Notes: a model not told the origin generated them from the letters alone. A DNA stretch of 64,000 nt from Nostoc edaphicum CCNP1411 (GCF_014023275.1 NZ_CP054698.1:2480001-2544000), one strand, 5' to 3'; shown: positions 8,884 to 18,307, counted from the stretch's first letter. Numbers and translations are program-made.

Positions 8884-8975
8884 ATAACTTCGCGGTGAGA
8901 ATTAAGTTAATGTTACTTAGTTTAATCTGAATGCATATCTACGACGGGCTACCCCTATGCAAACACTTTATTGAA

Positions 8976-9620
8976 TTAAAAATAATTCTTGAAAAAATAG
9001 CTAATAGCAGCACAAAACGGAGTATATCTCCCGTTGGCATCCAGTTTTTCATAACCTTGAGCAAGTAGCTGTATTTCTGCTTCAGTTAAACCATAAGTAG
9101 CAAGCAATGCAGCGTCAATTGCTAGCCTACGCATATTTTGCAGCTTGCTGATATTGAGTGCAAGGTTTTCAATCGTTGTTTCAGCAGCAGCTTTTTTGCC
9201 TGCTTCATCTGTTGGTTGAATTTCGCCAGAAGCAGGGTATTTGAAAAAATCAGTGCAGGTTATTTCTAGAGGCGAAACCATCAGATGCTCGTCGTACCAG
9301 TTATCTTTTCTATGACCACAATGTACTGGTACTCGAGGTTGATTTTCATCTTCACCTTGACATGACACCATGATATTTGTGTATTCATAAGTCAATTGTG
9401 GATAAATACTTTTGGGTTTCAAGTGTTCAATATGGCATTCATTCCTTATGATCGAAGCACCACAGTAACAACAGATATAACCTTGTTCACACAGCAATGC
9501 ATCGAACACATCATTTTTCACTGATTTTTTGAATTTTTTCCAAGGAAGTATCTTACTGCCAAGCTTATTATTCCATTTATTTAAGCTAATCGGTTTTGCA
9601 ACCTTTTTTATATACTTCAT
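8976..9620 (-). CDS. HNH nuclease, PtuB-like (Septu-type defence)
   Basis: A 214-residue protein of the retron/Septu-associated HNH family. Zinc-knuckle Cys50 and Cys53 (CCYCG) is followed by HIEHLKPKS (His63, His66), the beta-beta-alpha-metal core, and a second Cys/His group (SCQGEDENQ, HCGHRKDNW). The C-terminal half is helical with no recognised motif. Its ATG overlaps the stop of the ATPase gene by four bases (ATGA), so the two are translationally coupled in the order ATPase then nuclease, the known layout of Septu PtuA-PtuB. In that system the pair blocks phage, presumably by nucleic-acid cleavage once the ATPase senses infection. No reverse transcriptase is adjacent, which argues against a retron of the Ec78 type. 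Confidence 0.85.
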   Translation of the reverse strand: MKYIKKVAKPISLNKWNNKLGSKILPWKKFKKSVKNDVFDALLCEQGYICCYCGASIIRNECHIEHLKPKSIYPQLTYEYTNIMVSCQGEDENQPRVPVHCGHRKDNWYDEHLMVSPLEITCTDFFKYPASGEIQPTDEAGKKAAAETTIENLALNISKLQNMRRLAIDAALLATYGLTEAEIQLLAQGYEKLDANGRYTPFCAAISYFFKNYF

Positions 9621-10876
9621 CTATTGAGAATTTCCTTCCGCCGAATGAGTACATCTGCTTTAATAAACTCTGGCTCATCTGCTCCAATTTCAATAGCCAA
9701 TTGTTGACGCAATTGCCTAGCACCTTCAATATTTCCAGCATCAATTAGTCGAAAAAGCTCTAAAAGACTTTCCTTAATTTCCTGCGGACGTTCTGGAACA
9801 CCCATGAGGTCTTCTAAAATGCGATTGCTATCTCTCCCAAAGGAACTTTCTGGTTTTTTAGCAACAACACCTTCGTCTGTTTTTTCTAGAATAAAAATTC
9901 CTTCCGGCTTGACTTGGCTAATTACTTGAGGCGAATGAGTAGTGACGATAAATTGACAATTAGGGAATGTTCTTGTCAAAGCTGGAATAATTTCCCGTTG
10001 CCATTTGGGGTGTAAGTGTAACTCAATTTCATCAATTAAAACAACACCCTCACCTTCGAGTGGTTCTGTCAAACCTGGGTTGGCTATTGCTAATCGTCTT
10101 GCTAAATCTCCCACCATTGCCAGCAAGCATTTCTCCCCATCAGATAGCTGATTAACTATAAGTTCTTTACCTTGTTTTTGCACAGTCATTCTCATTAGCG
10201 GGGAACGACGCACGCGTAAATTAGAAAAACTCGGTATTAATGAAGATATGGCTTGCCTGACTGATTCTAATTGCCTATCTCGATAACTAGAATTATTTTC
10301 CAGGCGTAACTCATTCTCTAAATCTTCTTGTTTTTTAAACCATTCAAAGAAGATTCTAAACTCACTTCCTACTCCTGTAAGTGCGTTTTCATATACATCT
10401 ATTTGTTCAAATGAATGCTTTGTGCGAATCTTCAAAGGAATATCCAACACCGCACGATTGGTAGAATAATAAACTAAGACAGGAATATTTAATTGATTAG
10501 ATATATATAAATCTTTTTTGATATTTTCAGCAACCTTTGTTATAGCTGACAGGTTAGTGTTAGTATCTTTGCTTAATCCTTTATGTACCTTGGTTAGAGA
10601 CCATATTGCTTCTTCAGAATTTAAGGAAACAGTGATTTCGTTATGTGTTTCCTTTTGCCCATTAGTGATATCTTCCTCTCTGAAGACTCTTCCCGAAGAT
10701 GTTGAGTGTTGAATCGAGCTAGTAAAACGCGATAGAAGAATAGCAAGGCAATCAATAATACTCGATTTACCTACGCCGTTGATACCAATAAATACCGTTG
10801 GCTCTGCTTCATCGAACTCCAGGGTCAAATCGCCGATTCCACGGAAGGATTGCATTTTCAGGCGCTTGACTTTCAT
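9617..10876 (-). CDS. SMC-like ATPase, PtuA-like (Septu-type defence)
   Basis: A 419-residue ABC/SMC-type ATPase like those paired with HNH nucleases or toprims in defence islands. Walker A GINGVGKSS at residues 31-39, signature-like QLSDGEKCLLAM, Walker B GVVLIDEIELHLHP, and switch HSPQ (VTTHSPQVIS). The middle (about 150-220) replaces the long coiled coil of SMC proteins with a short helical insert. The C-terminal 80 residues (EEL/helical, after LMGVPERPQEIKESL) may dock the partner nuclease. It lies directly upstream of, and overlaps, the HNH gene. Being shorter than many PtuA proteins it could alternatively be a generic OLD-like ATPase, but the coupled HNH gene favours Septu. Confidence 0.85.
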   Translation of the reverse strand: MKVKRLKMQSFRGIGDLTLEFDEAEPTVFIGINGVGKSSIIDCLAILLSRFTSSIQHSTSSGRVFREEDITNGQKETHNEITVSLNSEEAIWSLTKVHKGLSKDTNTNLSAITKVAENIKKDLYISNQLNIPVLVYYSTNRAVLDIPLKIRTKHSFEQIDVYENALTGVGSEFRIFFEWFKKQEDLENELRLENNSSYRDRQLESVRQAISSLIPSFSNLRVRRSPLMRMTVQKQGKELIVNQLSDGEKCLLAMVGDLARRLAIANPGLTEPLEGEGVVLIDEIELHLHPKWQREIIPALTRTFPNCQFIVTTHSPQVISQVKPEGIFILEKTDEGVVAKKPESSFGRDSNRILEDLMGVPERPQEIKESLLELFRLIDAGNIEGARQLRQQLAIEIGADEPEFIKADVLIRRKEILNR

Positions 10877-10923
10877 AGTTTTAATAAGGCTGAATATAAT
10901 TTACTTGGTGGGTAATGCCCAGC

Positions 10924-11463
10924 CTACAGCGAATCAGAAGCAGATTTTACATAATCAACTGCAATAGGTGTGATTTTCTCGACAAGATTATTAATTACCC
11001 CTCGTTCATATTCAGTCCAAACTCTGGGATGACCAAAAATGCATGGTTGTAAAATTCCCCAGAGTTGCCCATCCTGGCGGATATGAGCATGAATAAGGGC
11101 GCGATGTCCAAAATACTTCTGTTCAAATTCCTGATTTAAGACTTGAGAATCAGCAGTTTCTACATCTTCGACAAAGATTGAAGGTTCAGCACGTAGTGCA
11201 GCCGCAAACATCGGATCATCATCTACTAAAGTTGGGGGTTGCGCTTCCCATTTTTCATTGTAGACGGTAGGTACATCTGGAGTGCGAATCCAACAAAAGG
11301 CAACTCTACCAAGGTTATTTTGTGGATTGTGCAGGTATAGAAAACATCTGTCGGATTGTAAAAAATCGCCTATGGCTGGCAATAATGCAGAAAATATAGC
11401 ATCTGGTGTTTGAGATGATTCTATAATATTGCTGAGTGCAGAAGGAAGTTCTGGCTGAGTCAT
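10924..11463 (-). CDS. GAF-domain sensory protein
   Basis: A 179-residue protein that is essentially one GAF domain: helix SALLPAIGDFLQSDRCFLYL, the central sheet with GRVAFCWIRTP, an acidic helix region (FVEDVETADSQVLNQEFEQKYFG), and the closing strands ALIHAHIRQDGQLWGILQP. There is no output domain and no conserved chromophore-type Cys-His pair in the usual place, so it probably binds a small ligand or another protein. It lies four bases downstream of the phosphatase gene and is probably cotranscribed with it. Ligand unknown. Confidence 0.8.
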   Translation of the reverse strand: MTQPELPSALSNIIESSQTPDAIFSALLPAIGDFLQSDRCFLYLHNPQNNLGRVAFCWIRTPDVPTVYNEKWEAQPPTLVDDDPMFAAALRAEPSIFVEDVETADSQVLNQEFEQKYFGHRALIHAHIRQDGQLWGILQPCIFGHPRVWTEYERGVINNLVEKITPIAVDYVKSASDSL

Positions 11464-11467
11464 CTAA

Positions 11468-12388
11468 CTAAGCTGATTTTAATTGAATAATACCTTTATC
11501 AAAAACGCGCTTATCAGTAGCGATCGCACTTACTTCTATTCTATCTGGATACACCTCATACGCTGCAAAACTCAGCTTCTCAGCAGAATGCTCTGTCCAT
11601 TCTGAACGCCCGACAGGACGAGTACCTGCACCACCACCAGTAATTAAATAAGTCGTTCCATTAATAGTACGAGTGCGTTCATAATGGTGTTCGTGACCAT
11701 TTATATAAACTTGAACGCCGTATTTTTGAAACAGCGGAGTAAAAGTTTTAATAAACTCTGCATTAGTCCCATAGACACCAGATGAATAAATTGGATGGTG
11801 GCCAAATACAACTTTCCAAGGAGCTTTACTAAGACTTAATTCTTTTTCTAACCAAGGTAGTTGATTTTTCCAATCAGCATTACTGTTGGTATCTAAAGCA
11901 AAAAATTGTACAGAGCCACGGCTAAATGTATAGTAGCGTCTTCCCTTCATATTAAAGCCGGCATACTTGACTTGCGGATCACCATTAGCAGTACGAATAT
12001 CGTGATTACCTAAACAAGCCTGAAATTTCACACCTTGCTTTAGCAAAGCTTGATAGGGACGCTCAAAAACTGCATTAATTTTCTCGATTTCGCCGTTATT
12101 GTAAATGTTATCTCCAGCTAAAACGACTAAATCATAAGGATTTTGTTTGTGATATGCATTCATTGCTCCAGCCACAGCATACTGTCCTTTAGCTCCAGTC
12201 CCCGTATCTGCTACAGACACAAAACGTAATAACAAGTCTTTTTTGGCTGGGTTGGCGGCTATAGCTGTTGTTAAATCAGTAATATCAGCACTTTGATTAT
12301 TTTGACGAACTAACATCCAGGAAAAAAATCCTGTACTAATGGCGCTGAGGCTACTTAAAAATAAAAATTGACGGCGTTTTAGTTTCAT
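11468..12388 (-). CDS. Tat-exported metallophosphoesterase (purple acid phosphatase-like)
   Basis: Calcineurin-type metallophosphatase of 306 residues. Metal and catalytic motifs in order: VADTG (Asp of D-x-G/D-x-H), GDNIYNNG, GNHD, GHHPIYSSG and NGHEHHYERT, the last typical of the purple acid phosphatase-like branch. The N terminus KLKRRQFLFLSSLSAIS is a twin-arginine signal, so the enzyme should act outside the cytoplasm, probably scavenging phosphate from esters. The C-terminal GGGAGTRPVG loop is also family-typical. It is the first gene of a two-gene unit with the GAF protein. No Pho box was recognised by eye. Confidence 0.9.
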   Translation of the reverse strand: MKLKRRQFLFLSSLSAISTGFFSWMLVRQNNQSADITDLTTAIAANPAKKDLLLRFVSVADTGTGAKGQYAVAGAMNAYHKQNPYDLVVLAGDNIYNNGEIEKINAVFERPYQALLKQGVKFQACLGNHDIRTANGDPQVKYAGFNMKGRRYYTFSRGSVQFFALDTNSNADWKNQLPWLEKELSLSKAPWKVVFGHHPIYSSGVYGTNAEFIKTFTPLFQKYGVQVYINGHEHHYERTRTINGTTYLITGGGAGTRPVGRSEWTEHSAEKLSFAAYEVYPDRIEVSAIATDKRVFDKGIIQLKSA

Positions 12389-12523
12389 AGCTCACCAAAT
12401 TTAATAAATAGTCAGATTAGCCGAAGCAATGTGCAATGAAATGATACATTAAGGCAAAAGAAGGCAGCATCAGTAATAATATACGTTGTTTGTCTTTGAT
12501 TCGCTGCTTTTGGTGAAAGTTCC

Positions 12524-13393
12524 ATGTCACAAGACAATCAGTCAAAATCGACGGATGAGCAAGTAACTCAACCTCCCCAAAAACCTTACCAGAGAGTTCA
12601 GCCATTTTGGAAGGCTAAAATTATCCAACTTCTCCGAGGAACAATTGGGGTTTTAGAAACAACGGTAGACAAACTGGAGACAGCACCCCCACCTGGTACT
12701 GAGGAAACACCCAGTGTTTTCCAGCAGCTTCAGTTGCGATGGGGTAGACTGTTAAGGACAATCCGCTTGTTTTTACCATCAAATTTGTCAACAAAGTTAT
12801 CAGATACAGCTTTGACGGGAATTGTTACTGGAATTGCTGTAATTCTTGTTTGGACAACTACGACTGTCTTGACTGGTAAACCTACTGAAATAGCAGCAGT
12901 TCCCCCGGTTGAAGAGGTTCCTGTATCAACACCAACGATAACCACTCCACCAGAGTCAGTTGCACCTGAACCACAACCACCAGAGGAAATTACGCCGCCG
13001 CCAGAAGTAGAAACCACCCCAGCAACGCCGGAACCGGAACCAGAAGTAACTCCCACGCCAACGCCGACACCAATCATCGAATTGACACCAGAACAAGCCT
13101 TGATTGCAGCTATTGAAAATCAGGTAGCCGAAATTAGCGATCGCATTGCCTCTGGTCTGATAAAGTCAATTGAAGCCAACTTTCGCACGAGTAATCTTAC
13201 AGTCAAAATTAGTGATGATTGGTACACTCTCCAAGAATCTCAGCAAGACAAACTAGCTGCGGAGATATTACAACGCTCTCAAGAACTTGATTTTACCCAT
13301 TTAGAAATTATCGACTCCCAAAAGAGGCTAATAGCTCGTAACCCAGTTGTTGGTACTGAGATAGTGATTTTTAAACGGCAAACAACAAGTTAA
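12524..13393 (+). CDS. Single-pass membrane protein with proline-rich linker
   Basis: Unrecognised 289-residue protein. Residues 1-95 are polar with a basic helix (RWGRLLRTIRLFL), one membrane helix lies at about 98-116 (GIVTGIAVILVWTTTTVL), then an extended Pro/Glu/Thr linker (about 125-190, with repeated PEPEP and TPTPTP runs). A compact C-terminal domain (about 193-285) starts LTPEQALIAAIENQ. The topology suggests a cytoplasmic N-terminal part and an outward-facing domain held off the membrane by the linker, as in cell-wall or periplasmic scaffolds. Comparable proteins occur in filamentous cyanobacteria, but I know no function. Confidence 0.75.
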   Translation: MSQDNQSKSTDEQVTQPPQKPYQRVQPFWKAKIIQLLRGTIGVLETTVDKLETAPPPGTEETPSVFQQLQLRWGRLLRTIRLFLPSNLSTKLSDTALTGIVTGIAVILVWTTTTVLTGKPTEIAAVPPVEEVPVSTPTITTPPESVAPEPQPPEEITPPPEVETTPATPEPEPEVTPTPTPTPIIELTPEQALIAAIENQVAEISDRIASGLIKSIEANFRTSNLTVKISDDWYTLQESQQDKLAAEILQRSQELDFTHLEIIDSQKRLIARNPVVGTEIVIFKRQTTS

Positions 13394-13430
13394 AATAATT
13401 CGTAATTTAGAGGTTTAACTTTAAGTATTT

Positions 13431-14264
13431 ATGTTAGACAACGTTTCTCTATTGCTGCAAGCTTGTAACAATTTAAACATCAGCTATGAAGTTATTCATC
13501 CTGCTGAAAACTTAATCAAAATAAAACTCAATAATAAACCCCATTATTTTTGTAACTATAGCACTCCGTTGATTAATCAAGCAGTATCACATCTTATGAA
13601 AGATAAGGAATACACTTACCATGTTTTAAATAAAAAAGTTAAACTTCCTCGGACAATAGGTTTTCTTTCTCCTTTTTGTGACATAGAGTATAAAATTTAC
13701 TTAAAATTTCCAACTATTCAAAATATCGTATTAGAAATAAAAGAAAATTTTGAAACGCCAGTGATTGTTAAAAGAAATTCTGGCTCTAGCGGACATAACG
13801 TCTTTTTATGTCAGAATCAAGATGAAATCGAAAATGCTTTAAAAGAAATTTTTAATGTCAATTTTAAAAAGTATGATTATGTCGCTCTTGCTCAAGAATT
13901 TATTGACATAAAATCTGAATATAGAGCAGTTTTCTTAAATAAAGAGTTAGTTTTGCTCTATGAAAAAGATATAAGTAATGCAGAGTTTGCAGGGAATCTT
14001 AGCCCTCTGCACTGGAATGGTGCAAAAGCAAAGTATATTAACGATCCACAAATATTGTCAGATATTGCTAATTTTGCTAAACCAGTTTTTGAAGAATTAG
14101 ACCTTGATTATGGTGGCTTAGATATCGTATTAGACCGAGATAATCAATATTGGTTAATTGAAATCAATTCTCACCCAAATTTTAGCATTTTTACTAGAGA
14201 CAATGGAGAGGAACATGTGCTGAAAATTTTTGAAAAAATGATAATTAGCCTAGCTTCAAAATAA
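13431..14264 (+). CDS. ATP-grasp ligase-like protein
   Basis: A 277-residue ATP-grasp enzyme, so expected to activate a carboxylate as acyl phosphate and join it to an amine. ATP-binding strand TPVIVKRNSGSSGHNVF (about 107-123), hinge VALAQEFIDIKSEYRAV, metal-binding end GGLDIVLDRD and WLIEINSHPNF (Glu and Asn of the metal site). The N-terminal substrate region is short. Closest resemblance is to RimK/D-Ala-D-Ala-like grasp folds, but the substrate cannot be read. The gene is notably AT-rich with many AAA/TTT codons compared with its neighbours, which hints at transfer. No precursor-peptide gene is visible nearby. Confidence 0.8.
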   Translation: MLDNVSLLLQACNNLNISYEVIHPAENLIKIKLNNKPHYFCNYSTPLINQAVSHLMKDKEYTYHVLNKKVKLPRTIGFLSPFCDIEYKIYLKFPTIQNIVLEIKENFETPVIVKRNSGSSGHNVFLCQNQDEIENALKEIFNVNFKKYDYVALAQEFIDIKSEYRAVFLNKELVLLYEKDISNAEFAGNLSPLHWNGAKAKYINDPQILSDIANFAKPVFEELDLDYGGLDIVLDRDNQYWLIEINSHPNFSIFTRDNGEEHVLKIFEKMIISLASK

Positions 14265-14422
14265 CACCGTCTAATTGTTTCTCCAGCGCTGAAGCCTCCA
14301 GCAAGAACTGCCTTCTTCAACCAAGATTGAAACATTATTATGCTATCACCGCATTTTACTTGAGAAAAATCACACATCGCGTTAGTCTTCATTGACGTAA
14401 CTGCACGCTGTAACATCAGGTG

Positions 14423-16828
14423 ATGACAAATCAACTCTCCCCGAAAATTCCCTCTTGTACTTGGAGCCGTCCTATCGGCTTAGGCTGGGACAAACCTTAT
14501 ACCGTCCGCTACGCAAGTAATATTGATGATGGCCCTTGGCATGGTACGCCTTTAGGTGGCTTTGGTGCAGGTTGCATTGGTCGTTCTTCACGGGGAGATT
14601 TCAACCTGTGGCATATCGACGGTGGTGAACATACCTTCAAAAACGTTCCCGCTTGTCAATTCAGTGTGTTTGAATCCAATGGTACATCTTCCCAAGCCTA
14701 CGCTTTGTCTACGCAAGCACCCGATGATAGCACTCTCCAAGCTTGGCAGTGGTATCCGACACTTGCCGACACAAAAGGAACGGGCAATTATCACGCGCTA
14801 TACCCACGTAGCTGGTTTGTGTATGAAAATGTATTTCAAGCACAGTTGACTTGTGAGCAGTTTTCACCAGTCTGGGCAGGTAATTATCAAGAAACTAGCT
14901 ACCCTGTGGCACTATTCCTCTGGAATGCCCACAACCCCAAAGATGCACCTATTACTCTCAGCATTATGCTGACTTGGCAAAATATGGTGGGCTGGTTTAC
15001 TAATGCCCTCAAATCTCCCCAAGTGCAAGTGCGCGATGATGGTAGTCCGGTTTACGAATACCAACCACGCTGGGGCGAAAGTCAAGGAAACTATAACCAA
15101 ATAGTTGAAAATACACAACAGTTTGGTTGTGTATTAGGTCGGGTTGGTAGTGATGCTTTGCAAGAAGGTGACGGAACTTGGTGTATTGCGACGCTGAAAC
15201 ATCCCCAAGTTGAATTATTCCACCACACCCGCTGGAATCCAGAAGGAACGGGTGAGGAAATATGGGAAAGCTTTGCTAAAGATGGTTCTTTGCCTAATTA
15301 TCTAGATCCGACTCCAGCAATAGATAATACACAATTAGGGGCTGCGATCGCACTCCGTTTCACTCTCCAACCAGGCGAAACTCTCGAAATCCCCTTTGTC
15401 CTGGCTTGGGATTTACCCATTACAGAATTTGCGGCTGGGGTTGATTATTATCGCAGATATACAGACTTTTTTGGTAAAAGTGGAAATAATGCTTGGGCGA
15501 TCGCATCGACTGCGTTACAAGAATACCAAACCTGGCGATCGCAAATTCAAAGTTGGCAAAAACCGATTCTCGACCGAGAAGATTTACCCGACTGGTTTAA
15601 AATGGCTCTATTTAATGAGCTTTATGACCTCACCAGCGGCGGTACTCTCTGGAGTGCAGCATCAGAACTTGACCCCATCGGTCAGTTTGCGGTGCTGGAG
15701 TGCTTAGATTACCGCTGGTATGAAAGTCTAGATGTGCGGTTGTATGGCTCTTTTGCCCTGCTGATGCTATTTCCAGAATTAGAAAAGTCGGTGATTCGGG
15801 CATTTGCACGGGCGATTCCTCAAGGTGATGATACTCCCCGAATCATTGGTTATTACATGACAATTAAGGCAGAAAGCCCGATTGCAGTTCGTAAAGTCGC
15901 AGGTGCAACACCCCACGATTTAGGCGCACCCAACGAACACGTTTGGGAGAAAACTAACTACACCAGCTATCAAGACTGCAATTTGTGGAAAGATTTGGGT
16001 AGTGATTTTGTCTTGCAAGTGTACCGTGATTTTCTGCTCACGGGTGCTGACGATGTAGAATTCTTGGCAGATTGTTGGAATGCGATCGTTCAAACCCTTG
16101 ACTACCTGAAAACTTTTGACCTTGATGGCGATGGGATTCCCGAAAATTCTGGTGCGCCTGACCAAACCTTTGATGATTGGCGGTTACAGGGTGTCAGCGC
16201 CTATTGTGGTGGATTGTGGTTGGCGGCGCTGGAGGCTGCGATCGCAATTAGCGATATTTTATTAACTTACCAGACAGGTAACACAACAGAGTTGGCGGCG
16301 CAAAAATCCATCTATGAAACTTGGTTACAACAATCTCTTCCTATTTACCAAGAAAAACTCTGGAATGGGCAATATTACAAACTTGATAGTGAAAGTGGTT
16401 CCGATGTGGTGATGGCAGATCAATTGTGCGGACAGTTTTATGCCCGTCTGCTGGATTTACCTGATATTGTACCGAGCGATCGCGCCCTTTCTGCCCTAAA
16501 CACTGTTTATGATGCCTGCTTTTTGAAATTCTGCAATGGTGAGTTTGGTGCTGCTAATGGTGTTCGTCCTGACGGTTCACCAGAAAATCCCCAAGCTACT
16601 CACCCCCTAGAAGTTTGGACAGGGATAAACTTTGGGCTGGCGGCTTTTCTCGTGCAGATGGGAATGAAGGATGAAGCGTTAAGGTTAACGCAAGCTGTGG
16701 TGCAGCAAATTTATGAAAATGGTCTGCAATTTCGCACACCTGAAGCTATCACCGCAGCGGGTACTTTCCGCGCTAGCACTTACCTGCGACCAATGGCGAT
16801 TTGGGGAATTTACTTAGTTATTAATTGA
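14423..16828 (+). CDS. GH116 beta-glucosidase / glucosylceramidase-like
   Basis: Glycoside hydrolase family 116 (GBA2-like), 801 residues, with the N-terminal beta-sandwich (GTPLGGFGAGCIGRSSRGDF) and C-terminal alpha/alpha toroid. By comparison with characterised members the nucleophile is Glu426 in AVLECLDYRWYESLDV and the acid/base Asp580 in PDQTFDDW; SAYCGGLWLAALEA is also conserved. Both catalytic carboxylates are intact, so retaining beta-glucosidase activity is expected. No signal peptide, so probably cytosolic. The substrate could be glucosylated lipid or a soluble glucoside. GTG-ATG-ACA allows starts at 14420 or 14423; ATG is chosen. A hairpin follows. Confidence 0.92.
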   Translation: MTNQLSPKIPSCTWSRPIGLGWDKPYTVRYASNIDDGPWHGTPLGGFGAGCIGRSSRGDFNLWHIDGGEHTFKNVPACQFSVFESNGTSSQAYALSTQAPDDSTLQAWQWYPTLADTKGTGNYHALYPRSWFVYENVFQAQLTCEQFSPVWAGNYQETSYPVALFLWNAHNPKDAPITLSIMLTWQNMVGWFTNALKSPQVQVRDDGSPVYEYQPRWGESQGNYNQIVENTQQFGCVLGRVGSDALQEGDGTWCIATLKHPQVELFHHTRWNPEGTGEEIWESFAKDGSLPNYLDPTPAIDNTQLGAAIALRFTLQPGETLEIPFVLAWDLPITEFAAGVDYYRRYTDFFGKSGNNAWAIASTALQEYQTWRSQIQSWQKPILDREDLPDWFKMALFNELYDLTSGGTLWSAASELDPIGQFAVLECLDYRWYESLDVRLYGSFALLMLFPELEKSVIRAFARAIPQGDDTPRIIGYYMTIKAESPIAVRKVAGATPHDLGAPNEHVWEKTNYTSYQDCNLWKDLGSDFVLQVYRDFLLTGADDVEFLADCWNAIVQTLDYLKTFDLDGDGIPENSGAPDQTFDDWRLQGVSAYCGGLWLAALEAAIAISDILLTYQTGNTTELAAQKSIYETWLQQSLPIYQEKLWNGQYYKLDSESGSDVVMADQLCGQFYARLLDLPDIVPSDRALSALNTVYDACFLKFCNGEFGAANGVRPDGSPENPQATHPLEVWTGINFGLAAFLVQMGMKDEALRLTQAVVQQIYENGLQFRTPEAITAAGTFRASTYLRPMAIWGIYLVIN

Positions 16829-16866
16829 TTAACGGTCAAAGCCATTCTCGTTTTCATGCAACACAC

Positions 16867-16890
16867 GTAGGGGTATACAGCTACCCCTAC
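16867..16890. repeat. Hairpin GTAGGGGTA downstream of GH116 gene
   Basis: Nine-base stem GTAGGGGTA / TACCCCTAC with a six-base loop. There is no T run, so it is more likely a dispersed palindromic repeat or mRNA-end stabiliser than an intrinsic terminator. Confidence 0.5.
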
Positions 16891-17094
16891 CAACAGTCAT
16901 ATTCCATGTATAATACGCACGTTGCCAAATTTAGCCCATCTTCATCTGAGAAGGCAGAGTCTAGATTTGTGATTCTATTTTCCGAGTGTTTCCGGAAGTG
17001 AAGGAAAATTACAGTAATGGTAAGAGTTGAAGGATTGAGAATTCAAGACTACTGTTTCAAAAAATGCAAATATTACTAGCTTTAGCGATAAATA

Positions 17095-17508
17095 TTGCTA
17101 ATATTTCCCAGACTATGTTCACAATCAAAGGCTAGGTTATGGCATTCCTATTCCTTTACTCAACAACAAAGTTCACCAGATCGTCGTGCTACGTGCTTGG
17201 CAATGATTAGCCAATACTGGAGCTTATGTTTAAACTTCTACACTTTGCGTCAGTTAGCGCGGGTAGATTATAGAAGTCTATCTCTCCAGGGTTTAGCAAA
17301 AGCAGCCCAAACTTTGGGATATGAAGCGCTATTAGTGAGGGCGAGTCTTAGTAAGCTGGACTCACATTATAACCCACGGATAGCTTATTGGCAAGAAATT
17401 CATTATATAGTTGTCTGGAGAGTTAAGAGCGATCGCATATTGATTTCCCAACCATAGGCAAGGCGTGGCTTTCGCATCCAGAGTTTGAAGTTAGCTCAAC
17501 AGGATAAA
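17095..17508 (+). pseudogene. Decayed C39-peptidase ABC exporter fragment (possible hetC relic)
   Basis: The frame reads TQQQSSPDRRATCLAMISQY, then SLQGLAKAAQTLGYEALLVR and SLSKLDSHYNPRIAYWQEIH, which is the N-terminal C39 peptidase domain of cyanobacterial bacteriocin-type exporters. The canonical SPDCGAACL is SPDRRATCL, so the catalytic Cys is Arg. After TAG at 17455 homology continues in the same frame (WLSHPEFEVSSTG) to another stop. Membrane and ATPase domains are absent downstream. HetC is an exporter of this class encoded upstream of hetP in Anabaena, and this fragment lies upstream of hetP here, so it may be a hetC remnant; an unrelated exporter remnant is the alternative. Confidence 0.7.
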
Positions 17509-18307
17509 GCTTCTTTTCCCTTAATGTCTTTGCCATCAGCTTCCTGATTTTGGATATTTGGCGCATTACCTTAACAGCGCAGTGTTCTAGACCGAGATAT
17601 TCTTGTTGAGCAAGGCATTCATGAATAACTCATGGTAATTGGTGTTTTTACTACTATTTAGTCTAACTACCACTACATTTTTAATCTCAATTTTATAAAT
17701 CTTTTAAAGATTAATACATAAAAAATTTACTACTAAATCAGCTTAATAATATTCTGTGTTAGCTGCTTTATCTCTATTACAAAATTATTTAATCTTGTAC
17801 AGCCTTAGTCTGCGACATCTTTTTTGGTAAAAGTATCCAGCTATGGTCGTTTTACTTGTAATGATGATAATTAAAACTATAAGACTATTATTTATTTTTG
17901 AAATATAAGTAGGGTGCATTACGATCTGCTAACACACCCTACAAGAGTACTGAGATTCTTTAAACAACTTACGATTCCTATATCTATATATTTATTATCC
18001 ATAGCCAGTAATTTTATTTTAAAACTAGGCTATCTATAATTGCTGACTGATAATCATGAAATATTCATGATCAGTTTACGGCGATTTCATGTAGACATGC
18101 TGAAGCTGTAGTTCTTGTAAATCAAGAAATACAAGGCTAATAGATATAATCCTCTAATTGAACCTATTGAAAAATAGGTTCAAAGCTATAGCTGTTAAGA
18201 CTTTCTCTTCTCTATTTTTTACTATTTTTAGAAGTTGTTTTACATCATACTTAGTGGTAATATCTTTTAGTGACTCGACAATACTAAAGGGTTTAAATTG
18301 ATATTGT
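17509..18307. other. AT-rich non-coding stretch before the HetR site
   Basis: No credible reading frame on either strand. It contains one dispersed palindrome (GTAGGGTG at 17909-17916 with CACCCTAC at 17935-17942). I searched for remnants of the exporter ATPase (Walker A, signature) and saw none, so the rest of the exporter was deleted rather than degraded in place. Confidence 0.5.

Noticed and set aside
8976..10876. Retron of the Ec78 type
   Set aside because: The ATPase-HNH pair is shared with that retron, but no reverse transcriptase or msr-msd region is next to it.
12417..12605. Minus-strand 62-codon frame upstream of the membrane-linker protein
   Set aside because: It overlaps the start of a longer, better supported gene and has no ribosome site.
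17095..17457. Functional C39 peptidase protein of 120 residues
   Set aside because: The catalytic Cys is Arg, homology continues past the stop codon, and the transporter domains are missing.
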